Source: Pseudomonas putida (GTDB taxonomy: Bacteria; Pseudomonadota; Gammaproteobacteria; Pseudomonadales; Pseudomonadaceae). Taken from it: a stretch of 64,000 bases of DNA. The stretch spans positions 4,092,501 to 4,156,500 of the forward strand of contig CP124529.1 of assembly GCA_029953615.1 (NCBI GenBank), written 5' to 3'. Every line of letters starts with the position of its first letter. The first letter of the stretch is position 1. This document shows positions 38,848 to 54,168 of this stretch, piece by piece. Position numbers and translations under genes: made by a program. The notes below the pieces were generated by a model. That model made no database searches, was not told the origin of the DNA, and was given only the letters and a program-made list of their open reading frames with translations.

Positions 38848-39870
38848 ATGTATACCCTGGCCCGCCAGCTGCTGTTCAAGCTTTCCCCGGAAACCTCCCA
38901 CGACCTGTCCCTGGACCTGATTGGTGCCGGTGGCCGTCTTGGCCTCAACGGCATGCTGTGCAAGCAGCCGGCGGCTTTGCCGGTTACGGTCATGGGCTTG
39001 AACTTCGCCAACCCGGTGGGCCTGGCGGCCGGCCTGGACAAGAACGGCGCGGCCATCGACGGTTTCGCCCAGCTGGGCTTCGGCTTCGTAGAAATCGGCA
39101 CCGTCACCCCGCGCCCGCAGCCGGGCAACCCCAAGCCGCGGCTGTTCCGCCTGCCGCAGGCTACGGCCATCATCAACCGCATGGGCTTCAACAATCTGGG
39201 CGTTGATCACCTGCTTGGTCGGGTGCGGGCTGCGCGTTACAACGGCGTGCTGGGCATCAACATCGGCAAGAATTTCGATACCCCGGTGGAGCGTGCCGTC
39301 GATGACTACCTGATCTGCCTGGACAAGGTGTACGCCGACGCCAGTTACATCACGGTCAACGTCAGTTCGCCAAATACTCCGGGCCTGCGCAGCCTGCAAT
39401 TTGGCGATTCGCTCAAGCAACTGCTCGATGCCCTGGCCGAGCGCCGCGAGCAACTGGCCGGCATGCATGGCAAGCGCGTGCCATTGGCAATCAAGATCGC
39501 CCCGGACATGAGCGACGAAGAAACCGCCCTGGTGGCTGCCGCGCTGATGGAGTCGGGCATGGATGCGGTAATCGCCACCAACACCACGCTGGGGCGTGAA
39601 GGTGTCGAAGGGTTGCCATACGGTGGCGAGGCGGGTGGCCTGTCGGGCGCGCCGGTGCTGGAGAAGAGCACCCATATCGTCAAGGTGCTGGCGGGCGAAC
39701 TGGGCGGCAAGCTGCCGATCATTGCCGCTGGCGGCATTACCGAAGGCCGCCATGCCGCCGAGAAGATCGCTGCCGGGGCGAGCCTGGTGCAGATTTATTC
39801 GGGCTTCATTTATAAAGGGCCTGCGCTGATTCGCGAAGCGGTGGATGCTATCGCTGCGATGCCGAGGTAA
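38848..39870 (+). CDS. pyrD: Dihydroorotate dehydrogenase (quinone), class 2
   Basis: A 340-residue membrane-associated flavoenzyme oxidising dihydroorotate to orotate with quinone, the fourth step of pyrimidine synthesis. The N-terminal amphipathic extension ([20 protein letters not shown]) is typical of class 2; other motifs are [20 protein letters not shown], the Ser active-site segment [17 protein letters not shown] and [20 protein letters not shown]. The ATG at 38848 is the family start. It is convergent with rmf. Confidence 0.97.
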   Translation: MYTLARQLLFKLSPETSHDLSLDLIGAGGRLGLNGMLCKQPAALPVTVMGLNFANPVGLAAGLDKNGAAIDGFAQLGFGFVEIGTVTPRPQPGNPKPRLFRLPQATAIINRMGFNNLGVDHLLGRVRAARYNGVLGINIGKNFDTPVERAVDDYLICLDKVYADASYITVNVSSPNTPGLRSLQFGDSLKQLLDALAERREQLAGMHGKRVPLAIKIAPDMSDEETALVAAALMESGMDAVIATNTTLGREGVEGLPYGGEAGGLSGAPVLEKSTHIVKVLAGELGGKLPIIAAGGITEGRHAAEKIAAGASLVQIYSGFIYKGPALIREAVDAIAAMPR

Positions 39871-39876
39871 CCTGAC

Positions 39877-39968
39877 GGGCCCATTCGCGGGCATGCCCGC
39901 TCCCACAGGGTTCAGCGCACTGCTGAAGCTGACGCTACACCTGTGGGAGCGGGCGAGCCCGCGAAGAA
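39877..39968. repeat. Inverted REP pair (ATTCGCGGGCATGCCCGC type)
   Basis: Arms at about 39877-39910 and 39939-39968 follow the pyrD stop codon, before the rmf terminator. Confidence 0.9.
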
Positions 39969-39996
39969 GCCAGCGCGGATAGGGATTCGCACCCAT

Positions 39997-40021
39997 AAAA
40001 AAGGGCCCCGTCAAGGGGCCC
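39997..40021 (-). terminator. Intrinsic terminator of rmf
   Basis: A 7-bp stem, GGGCCCC with GGGGCCC and a five-base loop (40003-40021), with a run of six A (39997-40002) that becomes a U tract on the minus strand. Confidence 0.85.
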
Positions 40022-40082
40022 CTGGGCCTTCGCCCGCCGCCCGGATAGGGCGTGCATGGTGAATCGAATTCAGTGTCCTCGT

Positions 40083-40298
40083 TCAGCCAACGGCGTGATT
40101 TTCGTTGAGTCTATGGATGCCAGCGGTGCCAGTCATTCCGTCCCAGTTATCACCGCGACCTTCACGCCAGCCGTTGATCCAGGCTTGGCGAACAGAAGGA
40201 AGATTGAAGGGGCAAAGTTCGCGGGATTTGCCGGTGACCCCGTATTGGTAGCCACGTGAATATGCTCTTTCCAACGGATCACGCTTAAGTCTTCTCAT
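40083..40298 (-). CDS. rmf: Ribosome modulation factor
   Basis: A 71-residue basic protein matching RMF: RLKRDPLERAYSRGYQYGVT, GKSRELCPF and VRQAWINGWREGR. RMF dimerises 70S ribosomes into inactive 100S particles in stationary phase or starvation. The ATG at 40298 is the first codon of the conserved sequence. It is followed by its own terminator and is divergent from the long rlmL leader. Confidence 0.95.
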   Translation of the reverse strand: MRRLKRDPLERAYSRGYQYGVTGKSRELCPFNLPSVRQAWINGWREGRGDNWDGMTGTAGIHRLNENHAVG

Positions 40299-40858
40299 AG
40301 GGTGTTGCCCTCACTTGTTGACTGTAATGTCCCGTCGGCCTCTCCGAGGCCGGGCAGAGTCTTTCTGCCGGTGTGCGCTCGCTGCCGGCGTGGCGAGCTG
40401 AAAGTGCCGCCTCGTTGCGAAGCGGCCTGAGACCAGTTCTATCGAATGCGAGTCACCGTGTGAATGATCGATTTGTCATAAGCACGTAACCTTTCCAAGG
40501 GTGAGGGGATAAGTAAATAAATGCGACTCAACCTTGTTTAGCGTTGAGCCCGCTATGATCAGGGTTTGCCGATCATTGACGTCATTTCGCCAGCGTTGCT
40601 CGCGGATGACAGTAATAATTTGAAATGCGACGAAGGGTAACAACGGCCCCGGTATCGCCAGAATTTTTAGTACTGCCTGATGATCTAAGCTGTCTTTGCC
40701 ACTGGGCCAGGCACGGATCGGTCAGGCGGCCCGGCCTTTCAGTGCACGCTCGCGTGCCGGGAAAGGCCACCCGCACACCTGCTGGAAAGGTGTGCGGGCA
40801 AACATCGCGGGGCGATGCGTTGCCCCGTCAGTCAAATAGCCAAGGCGCTGGATTACTC
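40299..40858 (+). promoter_or_regulatory. Long intergenic region rmf-rlmL with possible promoter and structured leader
   Basis: These 560 bases hold no convincing gene. On the rmf side a small hairpin (GGCCTC/GAGGCC, 40337-40351) lies in its upstream region. Facing rlmL there is a good -10 (TATGAT, 40554-40559) beside a CTCAAC/GTTGAG dyad (40527-40547), though no clear -35. Then come three successive hairpins: GGCCTTTC/GAAAGGCC with an inner GCACG/CGTGC (40733-40768), an 11-bp perfect stem CCCGCACACCT/AGGTGTGCGGG (40770-40798), and CGGGGC/GCCCCG (40808-40827). None has a U tract. This may be a regulatory leader of rlmL or a small RNA. Confidence 0.5.
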
Positions 40859-43051
<2,193 letters not shown>

Positions 43052-43145
43052 GGCGACGAGGTACATTGCGCGGCTAATGGCCAATAGCTATAACTGAAGG
43101 CAGGGCAAGATAATCCGCAGGACGCTGACGTGACGAGATGGGTGT

Positions 43146-45530
43146 ATGTCAAACGGTGGCGTTCGTGCGCGGTTGCTTGGCCTGTGCACAGAGGCGGTGT
43201 CCGCCTGGGCGGTGGCCCTGGTCGCCCTGGTGGTGGGCGGCCTGTTGACGGCCGTTCTGGCACTTGCCGCGCAAACCTTCTACAAGCAGCAGCTGCGCCA
43301 GCGCTTCGAGCTGCTGGCCAGCGAACGTTTCAGCCGTATCGTCGAGCGGATTGACGAGCAGCAGCAGCGGCTGGACGGGCTGCGGCGGTTTTTCAGCTTT
43401 TCCAACGAAATCACCCCACGCGAGTTCGACGGTTACGCCCGGCCATTGCTGCAGCGGACCCTGGCCTACGCCTGGGCGCCGCGTGTCGAAGCCGCGCAAC
43501 GCGCCGAGTTCGAGCGCCACGCCAGTGCGCATGCCGGCCCGGGCTATGTGATCCGCGACCAGGATGAGCAAGGCCAGTGGCGCCCATCTCCCCAGCGCGA
43601 CCATTACTTCCCGGTCCTCTATACCCAGTCGGGTGAATTACCCGGGCTGCCCTATGGGCTGGACCTCGCCGGCCAGGACGTTCCCTTGGCTGCATTGTCG
43701 CGGGCGCTGGGGCCGGGCAGCATGGCGGTGTCCGAGCCACTGCCCATGTTCGATACCAGCTCGGATGCGCGTGGCCTGCTGATGGTGGCGCCGGTGTTTG
43801 CCGATGCCAACCCCCGCGGCGCGGCAGTGGGCTATGTAATGGCCTTGCTGAGCATGCGTGAGCTGGTCAGTGACGGGCGCCCGGTGGCGGCAGACGACAA
43901 CCTGGTCGTGCGCATCGTAGACCCCACCGGGCTGCATGGCCCCGAAGTGATGTTCGATTCGCAGAACCCGGCAGCTCCCCTGGCGCTGGTCAGCAACCAG
44001 CTGTTGCACCTGGCTGACCACCACTTCCAGCTGAGTATCCGGCCGAGCCTGGCTTTCTTGCAGGCCAACCGTTCTTCCGTGGTGCTGGCGGTGAGCCTGC
44101 TGGGCGGCCTGTTGAGCCTGCTGCTCAGCGTTTTGCTTTACAGCCTGCTCAGCCAGCGCCAGCGTGCCTTGGCCCTGGTCGAGCAGCGCACCGCCGAGCT
44201 GCGGGCCAGCGAGCAGTCCCTGCGTGGCACCCACAACCAGCTACGTAGCGTACTGGATGCCGCAACCCAGGTGGCGATCATCGCCACCAACCTCAAGGGT
44301 GTGATTGGCACCTTCAACACCGGTGCCGAGCGCATGTTCGGTTACCCGGCCAGCGAGGCGATCGGCCAGCTGCGCCTGGAGGACCTGGTACTGCCCGAGG
44401 AGTTGAACCAGCGTGCCCATGCCTTGAGCCTGCGTTACGGCCGGCCGATTGCAGGCGACCAGGCCATGTTCGCCGAAACGGTGCAGGCGCATGGCGTCGA
44501 GCCGGGAGAGTGGACCTTGTTACGCGCTGATGGCAGCCAACTGGTGGCCAATATGCTGGTTACCGCCATGCTCGATGAACAGGGATTGTGGATGGGTTAC
44601 CTGGCGATCTGCATTGATGTCACTGAACGGCGTCGGGTGCATGAGGCGCTGGCGGCGCGCGACAGCCTGCTGGAAAAGCTCAGTGCCGAGGTGCCGGGCG
44701 GCATCTACCAGTACCGCCTGGATGGCAACGGCCATTCTTGCTTTCCGTACGCCAGCAAAGGCCTGTACGACATCTACGAAGTCGACCTGCAACAGCTGCG
44801 CGAGGACGCCACGGCGGTGTTCGAGCGCATCCACCCGGATGACCTGGAGCGCGTGCGCCGTTCGGTGCGTTACTCGGCCGAACACCTGTCGCCCTGGCGC
44901 GAGGAATACCGGGTTTGCCTGCCGCGTGCCGGGCTGCGTTGGGTGCGTGGCGAGGCGACACCGGAAGTGGGCGAGCAGGGCTGCACCTTGTGGCACGGCT
45001 ACCTGACCGACATCTCCGACCTCAAGGGCGTGGAAGAAGAGTTGCGTGCGTTGTCGGTGACCGACTCGCTGACCGGTATCCATAACCGCCGCTTTTTCCA
45101 GGAGCGGCTCAGGTTCGAGCTGGAACGGGCCCAGCGCGATGGCCTGGCGCTGGCGGTGATCATGCTCGATATCGATCACTTCAAATGCATCAACGACCGC
45201 TTCGGCCATGCCGCCGGCGATTATGTGTTACGCAGCCTGTGCCTGCGCATTGGCCAGCGCTTGCGGCGTACCGATGTGTTCTGCCGGTTGGGTGGCGAGG
45301 AATTCATGGTGCTGTGCCCGGGCAGCGATGCCAGGCAGGCGCGGCTGCTGGCGCTGGAGCTGTGGCAAGGAGTGCGCGATGTGCCGGTGGAAGGCGTGGG
45401 CAAGGTGACCGCGAGTTTTGGTGTGGCGGGTTGGCGACCGGGGGAAGGGGCCGATGCCTTGCTGTTGCGGGCTGATGCAGGGGTGTACGCGGCCAAGCAG
45501 GCCGGGCGGGATCGGGTGGAGGGGGAGTAG
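43146..45530 (+). CDS. CHASE-PAS-GGDEF diguanylate cyclase
   Basis: A 794-residue membrane sensor likely to make cyclic di-GMP. A first membrane helix (AVALVALVVGGLLTAVLALA), a periplasmic CHASE domain (about 70-290; VEAAQRAEFERHA, GYVMALLSMRELV) and a second helix (SVVLAVSLLGGLLSLLLSVL) are followed by two PAS domains and a GGDEF domain. The active site is GGEEF and an inhibitory site RRTD stands five residues before it, so it should be active and feedback-inhibited. The start is ATG 43146. It is not obviously in an operon; the sensed ligand is unknown. Confidence 0.9.
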   Translation: MSNGGVRARLLGLCTEAVSAWAVALVALVVGGLLTAVLALAAQTFYKQQLRQRFELLASERFSRIVERIDEQQQRLDGLRRFFSFSNEITPREFDGYARPLLQRTLAYAWAPRVEAAQRAEFERHASAHAGPGYVIRDQDEQGQWRPSPQRDHYFPVLYTQSGELPGLPYGLDLAGQDVPLAALSRALGPGSMAVSEPLPMFDTSSDARGLLMVAPVFADANPRGAAVGYVMALLSMRELVSDGRPVAADDNLVVRIVDPTGLHGPEVMFDSQNPAAPLALVSNQLLHLADHHFQLSIRPSLAFLQANRSSVVLAVSLLGGLLSLLLSVLLYSLLSQRQRALALVEQRTAELRASEQSLRGTHNQLRSVLDAATQVAIIATNLKGVIGTFNTGAERMFGYPASEAIGQLRLEDLVLPEELNQRAHALSLRYGRPIAGDQAMFAETVQAHGVEPGEWTLLRADGSQLVANMLVTAMLDEQGLWMGYLAICIDVTERRRVHEALAARDSLLEKLSAEVPGGIYQYRLDGNGHSCFPYASKGLYDIYEVDLQQLREDATAVFERIHPDDLERVRRSVRYSAEHLSPWREEYRVCLPRAGLRWVRGEATPEVGEQGCTLWHGYLTDISDLKGVEEELRALSVTDSLTGIHNRRFFQERLRFELERAQRDGLALAVIMLDIDHFKCINDRFGHAAGDYVLRSLCLRIGQRLRRTDVFCRLGGEEFMVLCPGSDARQARLLALELWQGVRDVPVEGVGKVTASFGVAGWRPGEGADALLLRADAGVYAAKQAGRDRVEGE

Positions 45531-45555
45531 GCCTGACAGCTGTCAGTTGTCAGTG

Positions 45556-45652
45556 CCGGCCCTTTCGCGGGCTTGCCCGCTCCCACAGGTACTGCACCAG
45601 GTTCAATAACGGTGCAGTACCTGTGGGAGCGGGCAAGCCCGCGAAAAGGCCG
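45556..45652. repeat. Inverted REP pair with extended arms
   Basis: Arms at about 45556-45599 and 45612-45652 are complementary over some 40 bp, including the sequence just inside the usual REP core (GGTACTGCACC and its complement). They separate the convergent diguanylate cyclase and dacB genes. Confidence 0.9.
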
Positions 45653-45666
45653 GTACTGGCTACCTG

Positions 45667-47124
45667 TCAGTTGGCCGCTGTGCTGCCGGCCAGCTTCGGC
45701 TGGCGGTACAGGTCCAGCAGCACCTGGTCGAGCACCTGCGAGGCGCCCCATGGTTTCGGGTCGTTGAGGATTGCCGCCACCGCCCAGGTATGGCCGTTGC
45801 TGTCACGGCTGAAGCCGGCAATTGCCCGCACGGTGTTCAGCGTACCGGTCTTGATGTGCCCTTCACCAGTCATGGCGGTGCGCTTCAGGCGCTTGCGCAT
45901 GGTGCCGTCCATGCCCACCAGCGGCATCGAGCTCATGAACTCGGCTGCATAGGGGCTCTTCCAGGCGGCCTGCAGCATTGCAGCCATTTCCCGGGTGCTG
46001 ACCCGTTCGGCGCGGGACAGGCCGGAGCCGTTTTCCATCACCAGGTGCGGCGCGGTAATGCCCTTCTTCGCCAGCCACTGGCGCACCACGCGCTGGGCAG
46101 CGCGAGCGTCGTCACCATCGGCATCGGTGCGGAACTGCGCGCCAAGGCTCAGGAACAGCTGCTGGGCCATGGTGTTGTTGCTGTACTTGTTGATGTCGCG
46201 GATCACTTCCACCAGGTCTGGCGAGAAGGCACGGGCCAGCAGGCGAGCGCCCTTGGGCACGTTCTCGAAGCGGTCGCCACCCTGGATGCTGCCACCCAGT
46301 TCGTTCCAGATCGCGCGCACGGCGCCGGCAGCGTAGGTGGGGTGGTCGAGCAGCGACAGGTAGGTCTGCGAGTTGCAACCGTCACCCAGCTGGCCGCTGA
46401 CCGTTACGCTGATGCCATCGGCCTGCTGCACCGGGTTGTAGCGCACATCACCCGAACACTGCTTGGAGGCTACCGCCTTGACCTGGTTGTCGATGCGGAT
46501 GCTGGCAATCGGCGGTTCGACCGCGATGGTGACCTTGCCGCCATCGTTGCGGGCCACGAAACGCAGGGCCTTGAGGTTGACCAGCAGCGAGTCGGGCTTG
46601 ACCAGGAACGGCTTGTTCTCATCGCCGCCGTCGTCGTTGAACTGCGGCAGGTTGGGCTGCACGAAATGGCTGCGGTCGAGCACCAGGTCGCCGGTGATGG
46701 TGCGCACGCCATTGGCGCGCAGGTCACGCATCAGCAGCCACAGCTTTTCCATGTTCAGCTTCGGGTCGCCGCCACCTTTGAGGTACAGGTTACCGTTGAG
46801 TACACCGTTGCTCAGGGTGCCGTCGGTGTAGAACTCGGTTTTCCACTGAAAGGTCGGGCCGAGCAGTTCGAGGGCGGCGTAGGTGGTGACCAGTTTCATG
46901 GTCGAAGCCGGGTTCACCGAGACATCGGCATTGAACACGGTCGGTGTGCCGGGGCCGTCCAGCGGCAGCATCACCAGCGACAGGGCAGAATCCTGCAGCT
47001 TGTTGGCCTTGAGGGCCTGCTGCACTTTGGCAGGCAGTGTGGTGTTGACTGCGGCGGCCTGGCTGGGCAGGGCGAGTGGCAACAGCAGGCCGGCAAGAAC
47101 GAGGGGACGAAGCGTTTTGATCAT
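45667..47124 (-). CDS. dacB: D-alanyl-D-alanine carboxypeptidase/endopeptidase (PBP4)
   Basis: A 485-residue periplasmic penicillin-binding protein of class C. It has a signal peptide (MIKTLRPLVLAGLLLPLALP ...QAAA), the active-site motifs SxxK (NPASTMKLVTTYAAL), SxN (KYSNNTMAQQLF) and KTG (GHIKTGTLNTVRAIAG), and the large insert between the first two that is typical of PBP4. It trims and opens peptidoglycan cross-links. The start is ATG 47124; the open frame upstream has no signal peptide. Confidence 0.94.
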   Translation of the reverse strand: MIKTLRPLVLAGLLLPLALPSQAAAVNTTLPAKVQQALKANKLQDSALSLVMLPLDGPGTPTVFNADVSVNPASTMKLVTTYAALELLGPTFQWKTEFYTDGTLSNGVLNGNLYLKGGGDPKLNMEKLWLLMRDLRANGVRTITGDLVLDRSHFVQPNLPQFNDDGGDENKPFLVKPDSLLVNLKALRFVARNDGGKVTIAVEPPIASIRIDNQVKAVASKQCSGDVRYNPVQQADGISVTVSGQLGDGCNSQTYLSLLDHPTYAAGAVRAIWNELGGSIQGGDRFENVPKGARLLARAFSPDLVEVIRDINKYSNNTMAQQLFLSLGAQFRTDADGDDARAAQRVVRQWLAKKGITAPHLVMENGSGLSRAERVSTREMAAMLQAAWKSPYAAEFMSSMPLVGMDGTMRKRLKRTAMTGEGHIKTGTLNTVRAIAGFSRDSNGHTWAVAAILNDPKPWGASQVLDQVLLDLYRQPKLAGSTAAN

Positions 47125-47256
47125 GATCGATAAATACCCTACGGCGAGGGAAAAGGGCATTGGGGCTGTAAGGAATGATGGCCCCAGAATGAAAGAATAC
47201 GCATTATGCCCCAAGCGTAGCGACGATGCGCCACGTTCGACCGAAAAGCACCCCAT

Positions 47257-47288
47257 AAAAAAGGCCACCCGTAGGGGTGGCCTTTTCA
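47257..47288 (-). terminator. Intrinsic terminator of yggL, possibly bidirectional
   Basis: A 10-bp perfect stem, AAGGCCACCC with GGGTGGCCTT (47261-47284), with A6 on the left and T4 on the right. It separates yggL from dacB, both on the minus strand. Confidence 0.9.
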
Positions 47289-47308
47289 GCGATCGAGCCA
47301 GGCCGGAA

Positions 47309-47653
47309 TTACTCGGCCTTGTTGATCGGCTTTTCCGGGTACCAGGCGTCCAGCAGCGGGCTGACTTCGATCTTGGTCAGTTCGCTGCGGCCCTTGAGCC
47401 AGGCCTCAACGGCTGCACGCTGTTCTTCGCTGACCGAGCCGCGTTTGACCGAGCACACCAGGCCGAAATCGTCACCGCCTACATAGTCCAGGCCATTGGC
47501 GTCCATGGCTTCTGCCAGGAACGCGTCGAGGAAAGCATCGATTGCCTGGTCATCCAGATCTTCCTTGAATTCCAGGTTCAGCTCGAAGCCCAATTCCTGA
47601 AACTCGTCGACACACAGCTTCTTGCGCAGACGACGGGAGCGGTTTGTGGCCAT
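47309..47653 (-). CDS. yggL: YggL family 50S-associated protein (DUF469)
   Basis: A 114-residue protein matching YggL: RSRRLRKKLCVDEFQELGFE at the N-terminus, FLDAFLAEAMDANGLDYVGG and VEAWLKGRSELTKIEVSPLL. The family associates with the large ribosomal subunit; its role is not well defined. It ends in its own terminator. Confidence 0.9.
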   Translation of the reverse strand: MATNRSRRLRKKLCVDEFQELGFELNLEFKEDLDDQAIDAFLDAFLAEAMDANGLDYVGGDDFGLVCSVKRGSVSEEQRAAVEAWLKGRSELTKIEVSPLLDAWYPEKPINKAE

Positions 47654-47694
47654 GAAACAATCCTCTTAGGTAATAACGCCGCGCAGTCTACCAG

Positions 47695-51327
<3,633 letters not shown>

Positions 51328-51335
51328 GACGCCCC

Positions 51336-51953
51336 TCAGACCAGCGCGTTGCGTTTGGCCATTTCGATCAGGTCGACCAGTGTATTGACCTGAAGTTTGT
51401 GCATGAGGCGCTTTTTGTAGGTACTGACTGTCTTGCTGCTGAGGAACATGCCCTTGGCAATTTCCTTGTTGCTGCGGCCTTGGGCGAAGAGTTGCAGCAC
51501 CATCAGTTCGCGGTCATTCACCTGGCGGAAAAGTTGCAAGTCTGCATCCACCGCCTGGTCATGTTTAATTGCCTGGCTGGGGAAATAGTTGTAACCGGCC
51601 AGCACGGCCTTGATGGCACTGAGCAGCTCGCTCAGGTCTTCCTGCTTGCACACGTACCCGGCTGCACCCGAGTGCATGCAGCGTACGGCAAACAAGGCGG
51701 GAGACTGTGCGGTCAGTACCAGTACCTTCAGGGGAAGGGCCATGGCCTGAAAGCGGGCAAGTACCTCCAGCCCGTCTAGCTTGGGGATGCTGATGTCGAG
51801 GATGACCAGGTCTGGGGCGGCTTCGCGAATCATCTGCATGGCGTCCACGCCGTTGTCCGACTCGCCGACAACCTTGTAATTCTGGTTTTCCAGCAACATA
51901 CGGACGGCCAGGCGGATGACGGGATGATCGTCGACGATAAATATGGAGTGCAT
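51336..51953 (-). CDS. BvgA/EvgA-like NarL-family response regulator
   Basis: A 205-residue regulator with a receiver domain (SIFIVDDHPVIRLAVRMLLE; DLVILDISIPKLDG; KVLVLTAQSP) and a C-terminal LuxR helix-turn-helix (VNDRELMVLQLFAQGRSNKE then IAKGMFLSSKTVSTYKKRLM). ATG 51953 (MHSIFIVDDHP) is used, with AGGGAAG six bases upstream; a TTG six bases earlier is less likely. It forms a two-gene operon with the BvgS-like kinase. Target genes are unknown. Confidence 0.92.
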   Translation of the reverse strand: MHSIFIVDDHPVIRLAVRMLLENQNYKVVGESDNGVDAMQMIREAAPDLVILDISIPKLDGLEVLARFQAMALPLKVLVLTAQSPALFAVRCMHSGAAGYVCKQEDLSELLSAIKAVLAGYNYFPSQAIKHDQAVDADLQLFRQVNDRELMVLQLFAQGRSNKEIAKGMFLSSKTVSTYKKRLMHKLQVNTLVDLIEMAKRNALV

Positions 51954-52236
51954 GTTCAACTTCCCTGCGGGCGACTGAGGGTGACAAGCGGCACCTTATC
52001 GCAGTTGGAAGTCATCGGGTGCGTGAGGAAGGGCTGTTAGCCCTATATGGGAAATGGCTTACAAGATAAAACAAATCGGGCTACGAAACAGGCGCAGTTA
52101 ACACAATGTCAAAACGGGATTGGTAACTATTCATTTATTTTTATTCGTGGTGTTTAACTTGCCAACCGTATGTGTAGGAAGTTTCCCACAATGCACGGTG
52201 CAGCTCCGGGCTATGCCCAGGCTGCACCGGCAGGGC
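51954..52236. promoter_or_regulatory. AT-rich region upstream of the BvgA-like regulator
   Basis: These 283 bases hold no gene. About 52020-52165 is clearly richer in A and T than its surroundings, with runs such as TTCATTTATTTTTATTC, and probably contains the promoter of the two-component operon. At 52197-52228 an inverted repeat GGTGCAGC/GCTGCACC lies downstream of dgt and may help end its transcript, though no U tract follows. Confidence 0.5.
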
Positions 52237-53568
52237 TCAGGTCGGGCTGGAGCGCCCGGTCATTTCCCGGGCCATTTCGCTGGCATAGCTGTCGGTCATC
52301 CCGGCGATGAAGTCGATCATGCGCAGGAAGGCGTTGTGTAGCGAGCCATGCGGGTCAGGGGCGTTGTTGCCGATCAGGTCCAGTACCCGGCGGCTCTTGA
52401 ACGACGGCGTGCGCCCTCCGTGCTGTTCGAGCGCAGCACCACAGAAGGTGTTCAGCAGAATCTCCAGGGTGGTGTAGGCGCCGATCTCGTGAAGGGTCTT
52501 GCGTTTGTCCTGGAAGATCTTGTTGCGTGCCATGTCCTTGGCCTGCAGCACGCAGCGTTTGGCCGGGCCATGCATATGTTCGACCAGGTCGCCTGCCAAC
52601 TGCCCGGCCAGCAATGCCTGCTGCTGCTCGACGAAGGCGCGGGCAGCGGCGTTGGTCAGGTGCTCGATGGCTTTGCCGCGCAGGATTGCCAGCTTGCGCC
52701 GGCGGGATTCGCCAGGGCCGAGCTGGCGATAGGTTTCCGGCAGGTCATCGCCGACCAGGTCAAGCAGCAGTGCTTCGACTTCGGCGTATTGCAGCAGCTC
52801 CATTTCCAGACCGTCTTCCAGGTCGATCAGCGCGTAGCAGATATCGTCGGCGGCCTCCATCAGGTAAACCAGCGGGTGGCGTGCCCAGCGCTGGTGTTCA
52901 AGTTGTGGCAGGCCTAGCTTGCGTGCGATCTGCTCGAGCAGCGGCAGCTCGCTCTGGTAACTGCCGAACTTGTGCTTCTTGTAGCCCAGGGCGTCGGCGT
53001 GGCGTGCGCTCCACGGGTACTTCAGGTAGGTGCCGAGGGTGGCATAGGTCAGGCGGGTTCCGCCGTCAAACTGGTGGTACTCCAGCTGGGTGAGTACACG
53101 AAAGCCCTGGGCGTTGCCTTCGAAATTGAGGAAGTCGGCGCGCTCGTCGTCGCTCATGGCGTCCAGCCAGCCACGCCCGGCGGCCTGCTGGAACCAGTGG
53201 CGGATGGCATCTTCGCCAGAGTGGCCAAACGGTGGGTTGCCGATGTCGTGGGCCAGGCAGGCCGACTGCACGATCATCCCCAGGTCGCTGGGGGCGCACC
53301 AGTCCGGCAGGCTGTCGCGCAGTGTTTCGCCGACGCGCATGCCCAGCGAGCGGCCGACGCAGCTGACTTCCAAGGAGTGTGTCAGGCGGGTGTGGATATG
53401 GTCGTTGCTGGAAACCGGGTGCACCTGGGTCTTGCGCCCGAGGCGGCGGAAGGCACCGGAGAAGATGATGCGGTCGTGGTCCTTGTGGAAGGGGCTGCGC
53501 CCGAGTTCATCGGCGCTGTACAGGGCTTTGCCCAGGCGTTCGCGGGTGAGCAGGGTATGCCAGTCCAA
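52237..53568 (-). CDS. dgt: Deoxyguanosinetriphosphate triphosphohydrolase-like protein
   Basis: A 443-residue HD-domain dNTPase, of the length class annotated as dGTPase type 2. The HD metal-binding residues lie in [20 protein letters not shown] and [20 protein letters not shown], with a later Asp in [20 protein letters not shown]. It hydrolyses dGTP (or dNTPs) to the nucleoside and triphosphate. TTG 53568 (reading [17 protein letters not shown]) is chosen because AGGAGA lies about eight bases upstream; the longer frame runs back into a REP pair. Confidence 0.93.
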   Translation of the reverse strand: MDWHTLLTRERLGKALYSADELGRSPFHKDHDRIIFSGAFRRLGRKTQVHPVSSNDHIHTRLTHSLEVSCVGRSLGMRVGETLRDSLPDWCAPSDLGMIVQSACLAHDIGNPPFGHSGEDAIRHWFQQAAGRGWLDAMSDDERADFLNFEGNAQGFRVLTQLEYHQFDGGTRLTYATLGTYLKYPWSARHADALGYKKHKFGSYQSELPLLEQIARKLGLPQLEHQRWARHPLVYLMEAADDICYALIDLEDGLEMELLQYAEVEALLLDLVGDDLPETYRQLGPGESRRRKLAILRGKAIEHLTNAAARAFVEQQQALLAGQLAGDLVEHMHGPAKRCVLQAKDMARNKIFQDKRKTLHEIGAYTTLEILLNTFCGAALEQHGGRTPSFKSRRVLDLIGNNAPDPHGSLHNAFLRMIDFIAGMTDSYASEMAREMTGRSSPT

Positions 53569-53670
53569 GGCGCGGTCTCCTGTGGATCGAGGGATATAGC
53601 TTCCGGTGTCCGGAAGGACAGCGCAAGGGGTAAGCCCACAGGGACAACACAAGCCCGAAGGTTTGTGCGT

Positions 53671-53760
53671 TCCTTGTGGGAGCGGGCGTGCCCGCGAACA
53701 CCGGCGCAGCCGGTGCCAGCCACCGTGTTGGATTCTTCGCGGGCACGCCCGCTCCCACAG
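53671..53760. repeat. Inverted REP pair (GGAGCGGGCGTGCCCGCGAACACC type)
   Basis: Arms at about 53671-53718 and 53731-53760 lie in the 270-bp interval between dgt and the YqjK-like gene, all on the minus strand. Nothing else is recognised in that interval. Confidence 0.9.
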
Positions 53761-53838
53761 AAGCTGCATCGCACTTGCGGATTGAGGTCTCTGCGCGACA
53801 GCGCAGCCCAAAGGGCTGGCGCCGTCGACAGAAAACGC

Positions 53839-54168
53839 TCAGGGGCGGCGGCTGCCTTGCAGGTACAGACGAACTAGCGGCAGCAGGCTGGTGCCCAGGC
53901 GCAACAGCCGCGCCAGGTTGCCGCTGCGCACGCCTTTGCCGGTGAGGAAACCCAGCGCCACCACGGCGCCAATTCCCCACAGCGGCGCATGCTTGATGCC
54001 CAGGCCGTCGTGCAGCGAGCTGCCCATTCCGCGTACGCGGCGCAGTGGCTCCAGCAACTGCGCGGACTCGTGGCGGATTTCCTGGCGGTGCATTTCCATG
54101 CGCAGGCGCAGCAGCGCCTTGCGCAGTTCGCGCGGGTTACGGCTGTTTGGCAGTTCTGGCAGGCTCAT
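53839..54168 (-). CDS. Small basic protein, third gene of a yqjD/yqjE-like operon
   Basis: A 109-residue protein with a helical, charged N-terminal part (NPRELRKALLRLRMEMHRQE), a short hydrophobic stretch (LWGIGAVVALGFLTG) and a basic tail. It starts at ATG 54168, overlapping the stop of the previous gene (ATGA), so it is translationally coupled. In position it corresponds to E. coli yqjK, but I cannot confirm homology from sequence. The role is unknown. Confidence 0.75.
   Translation of the reverse strand: MSLPELPNSRNPRELRKALLRLRMEMHRQEIRHESAQLLEPLRRVRGMGSSLHDGLGIKHAPLWGIGAVVALGFLTGKGVRSGNLARLLRLGTSLLPLVRLYLQGSRRP

Noticed and set aside
53569..53811. N-terminal extension of Dgt by about 80 residues
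   Set aside because: It also translates through a REP pair; TTG 53568 has AGGAGA at the right distance and matches family length.
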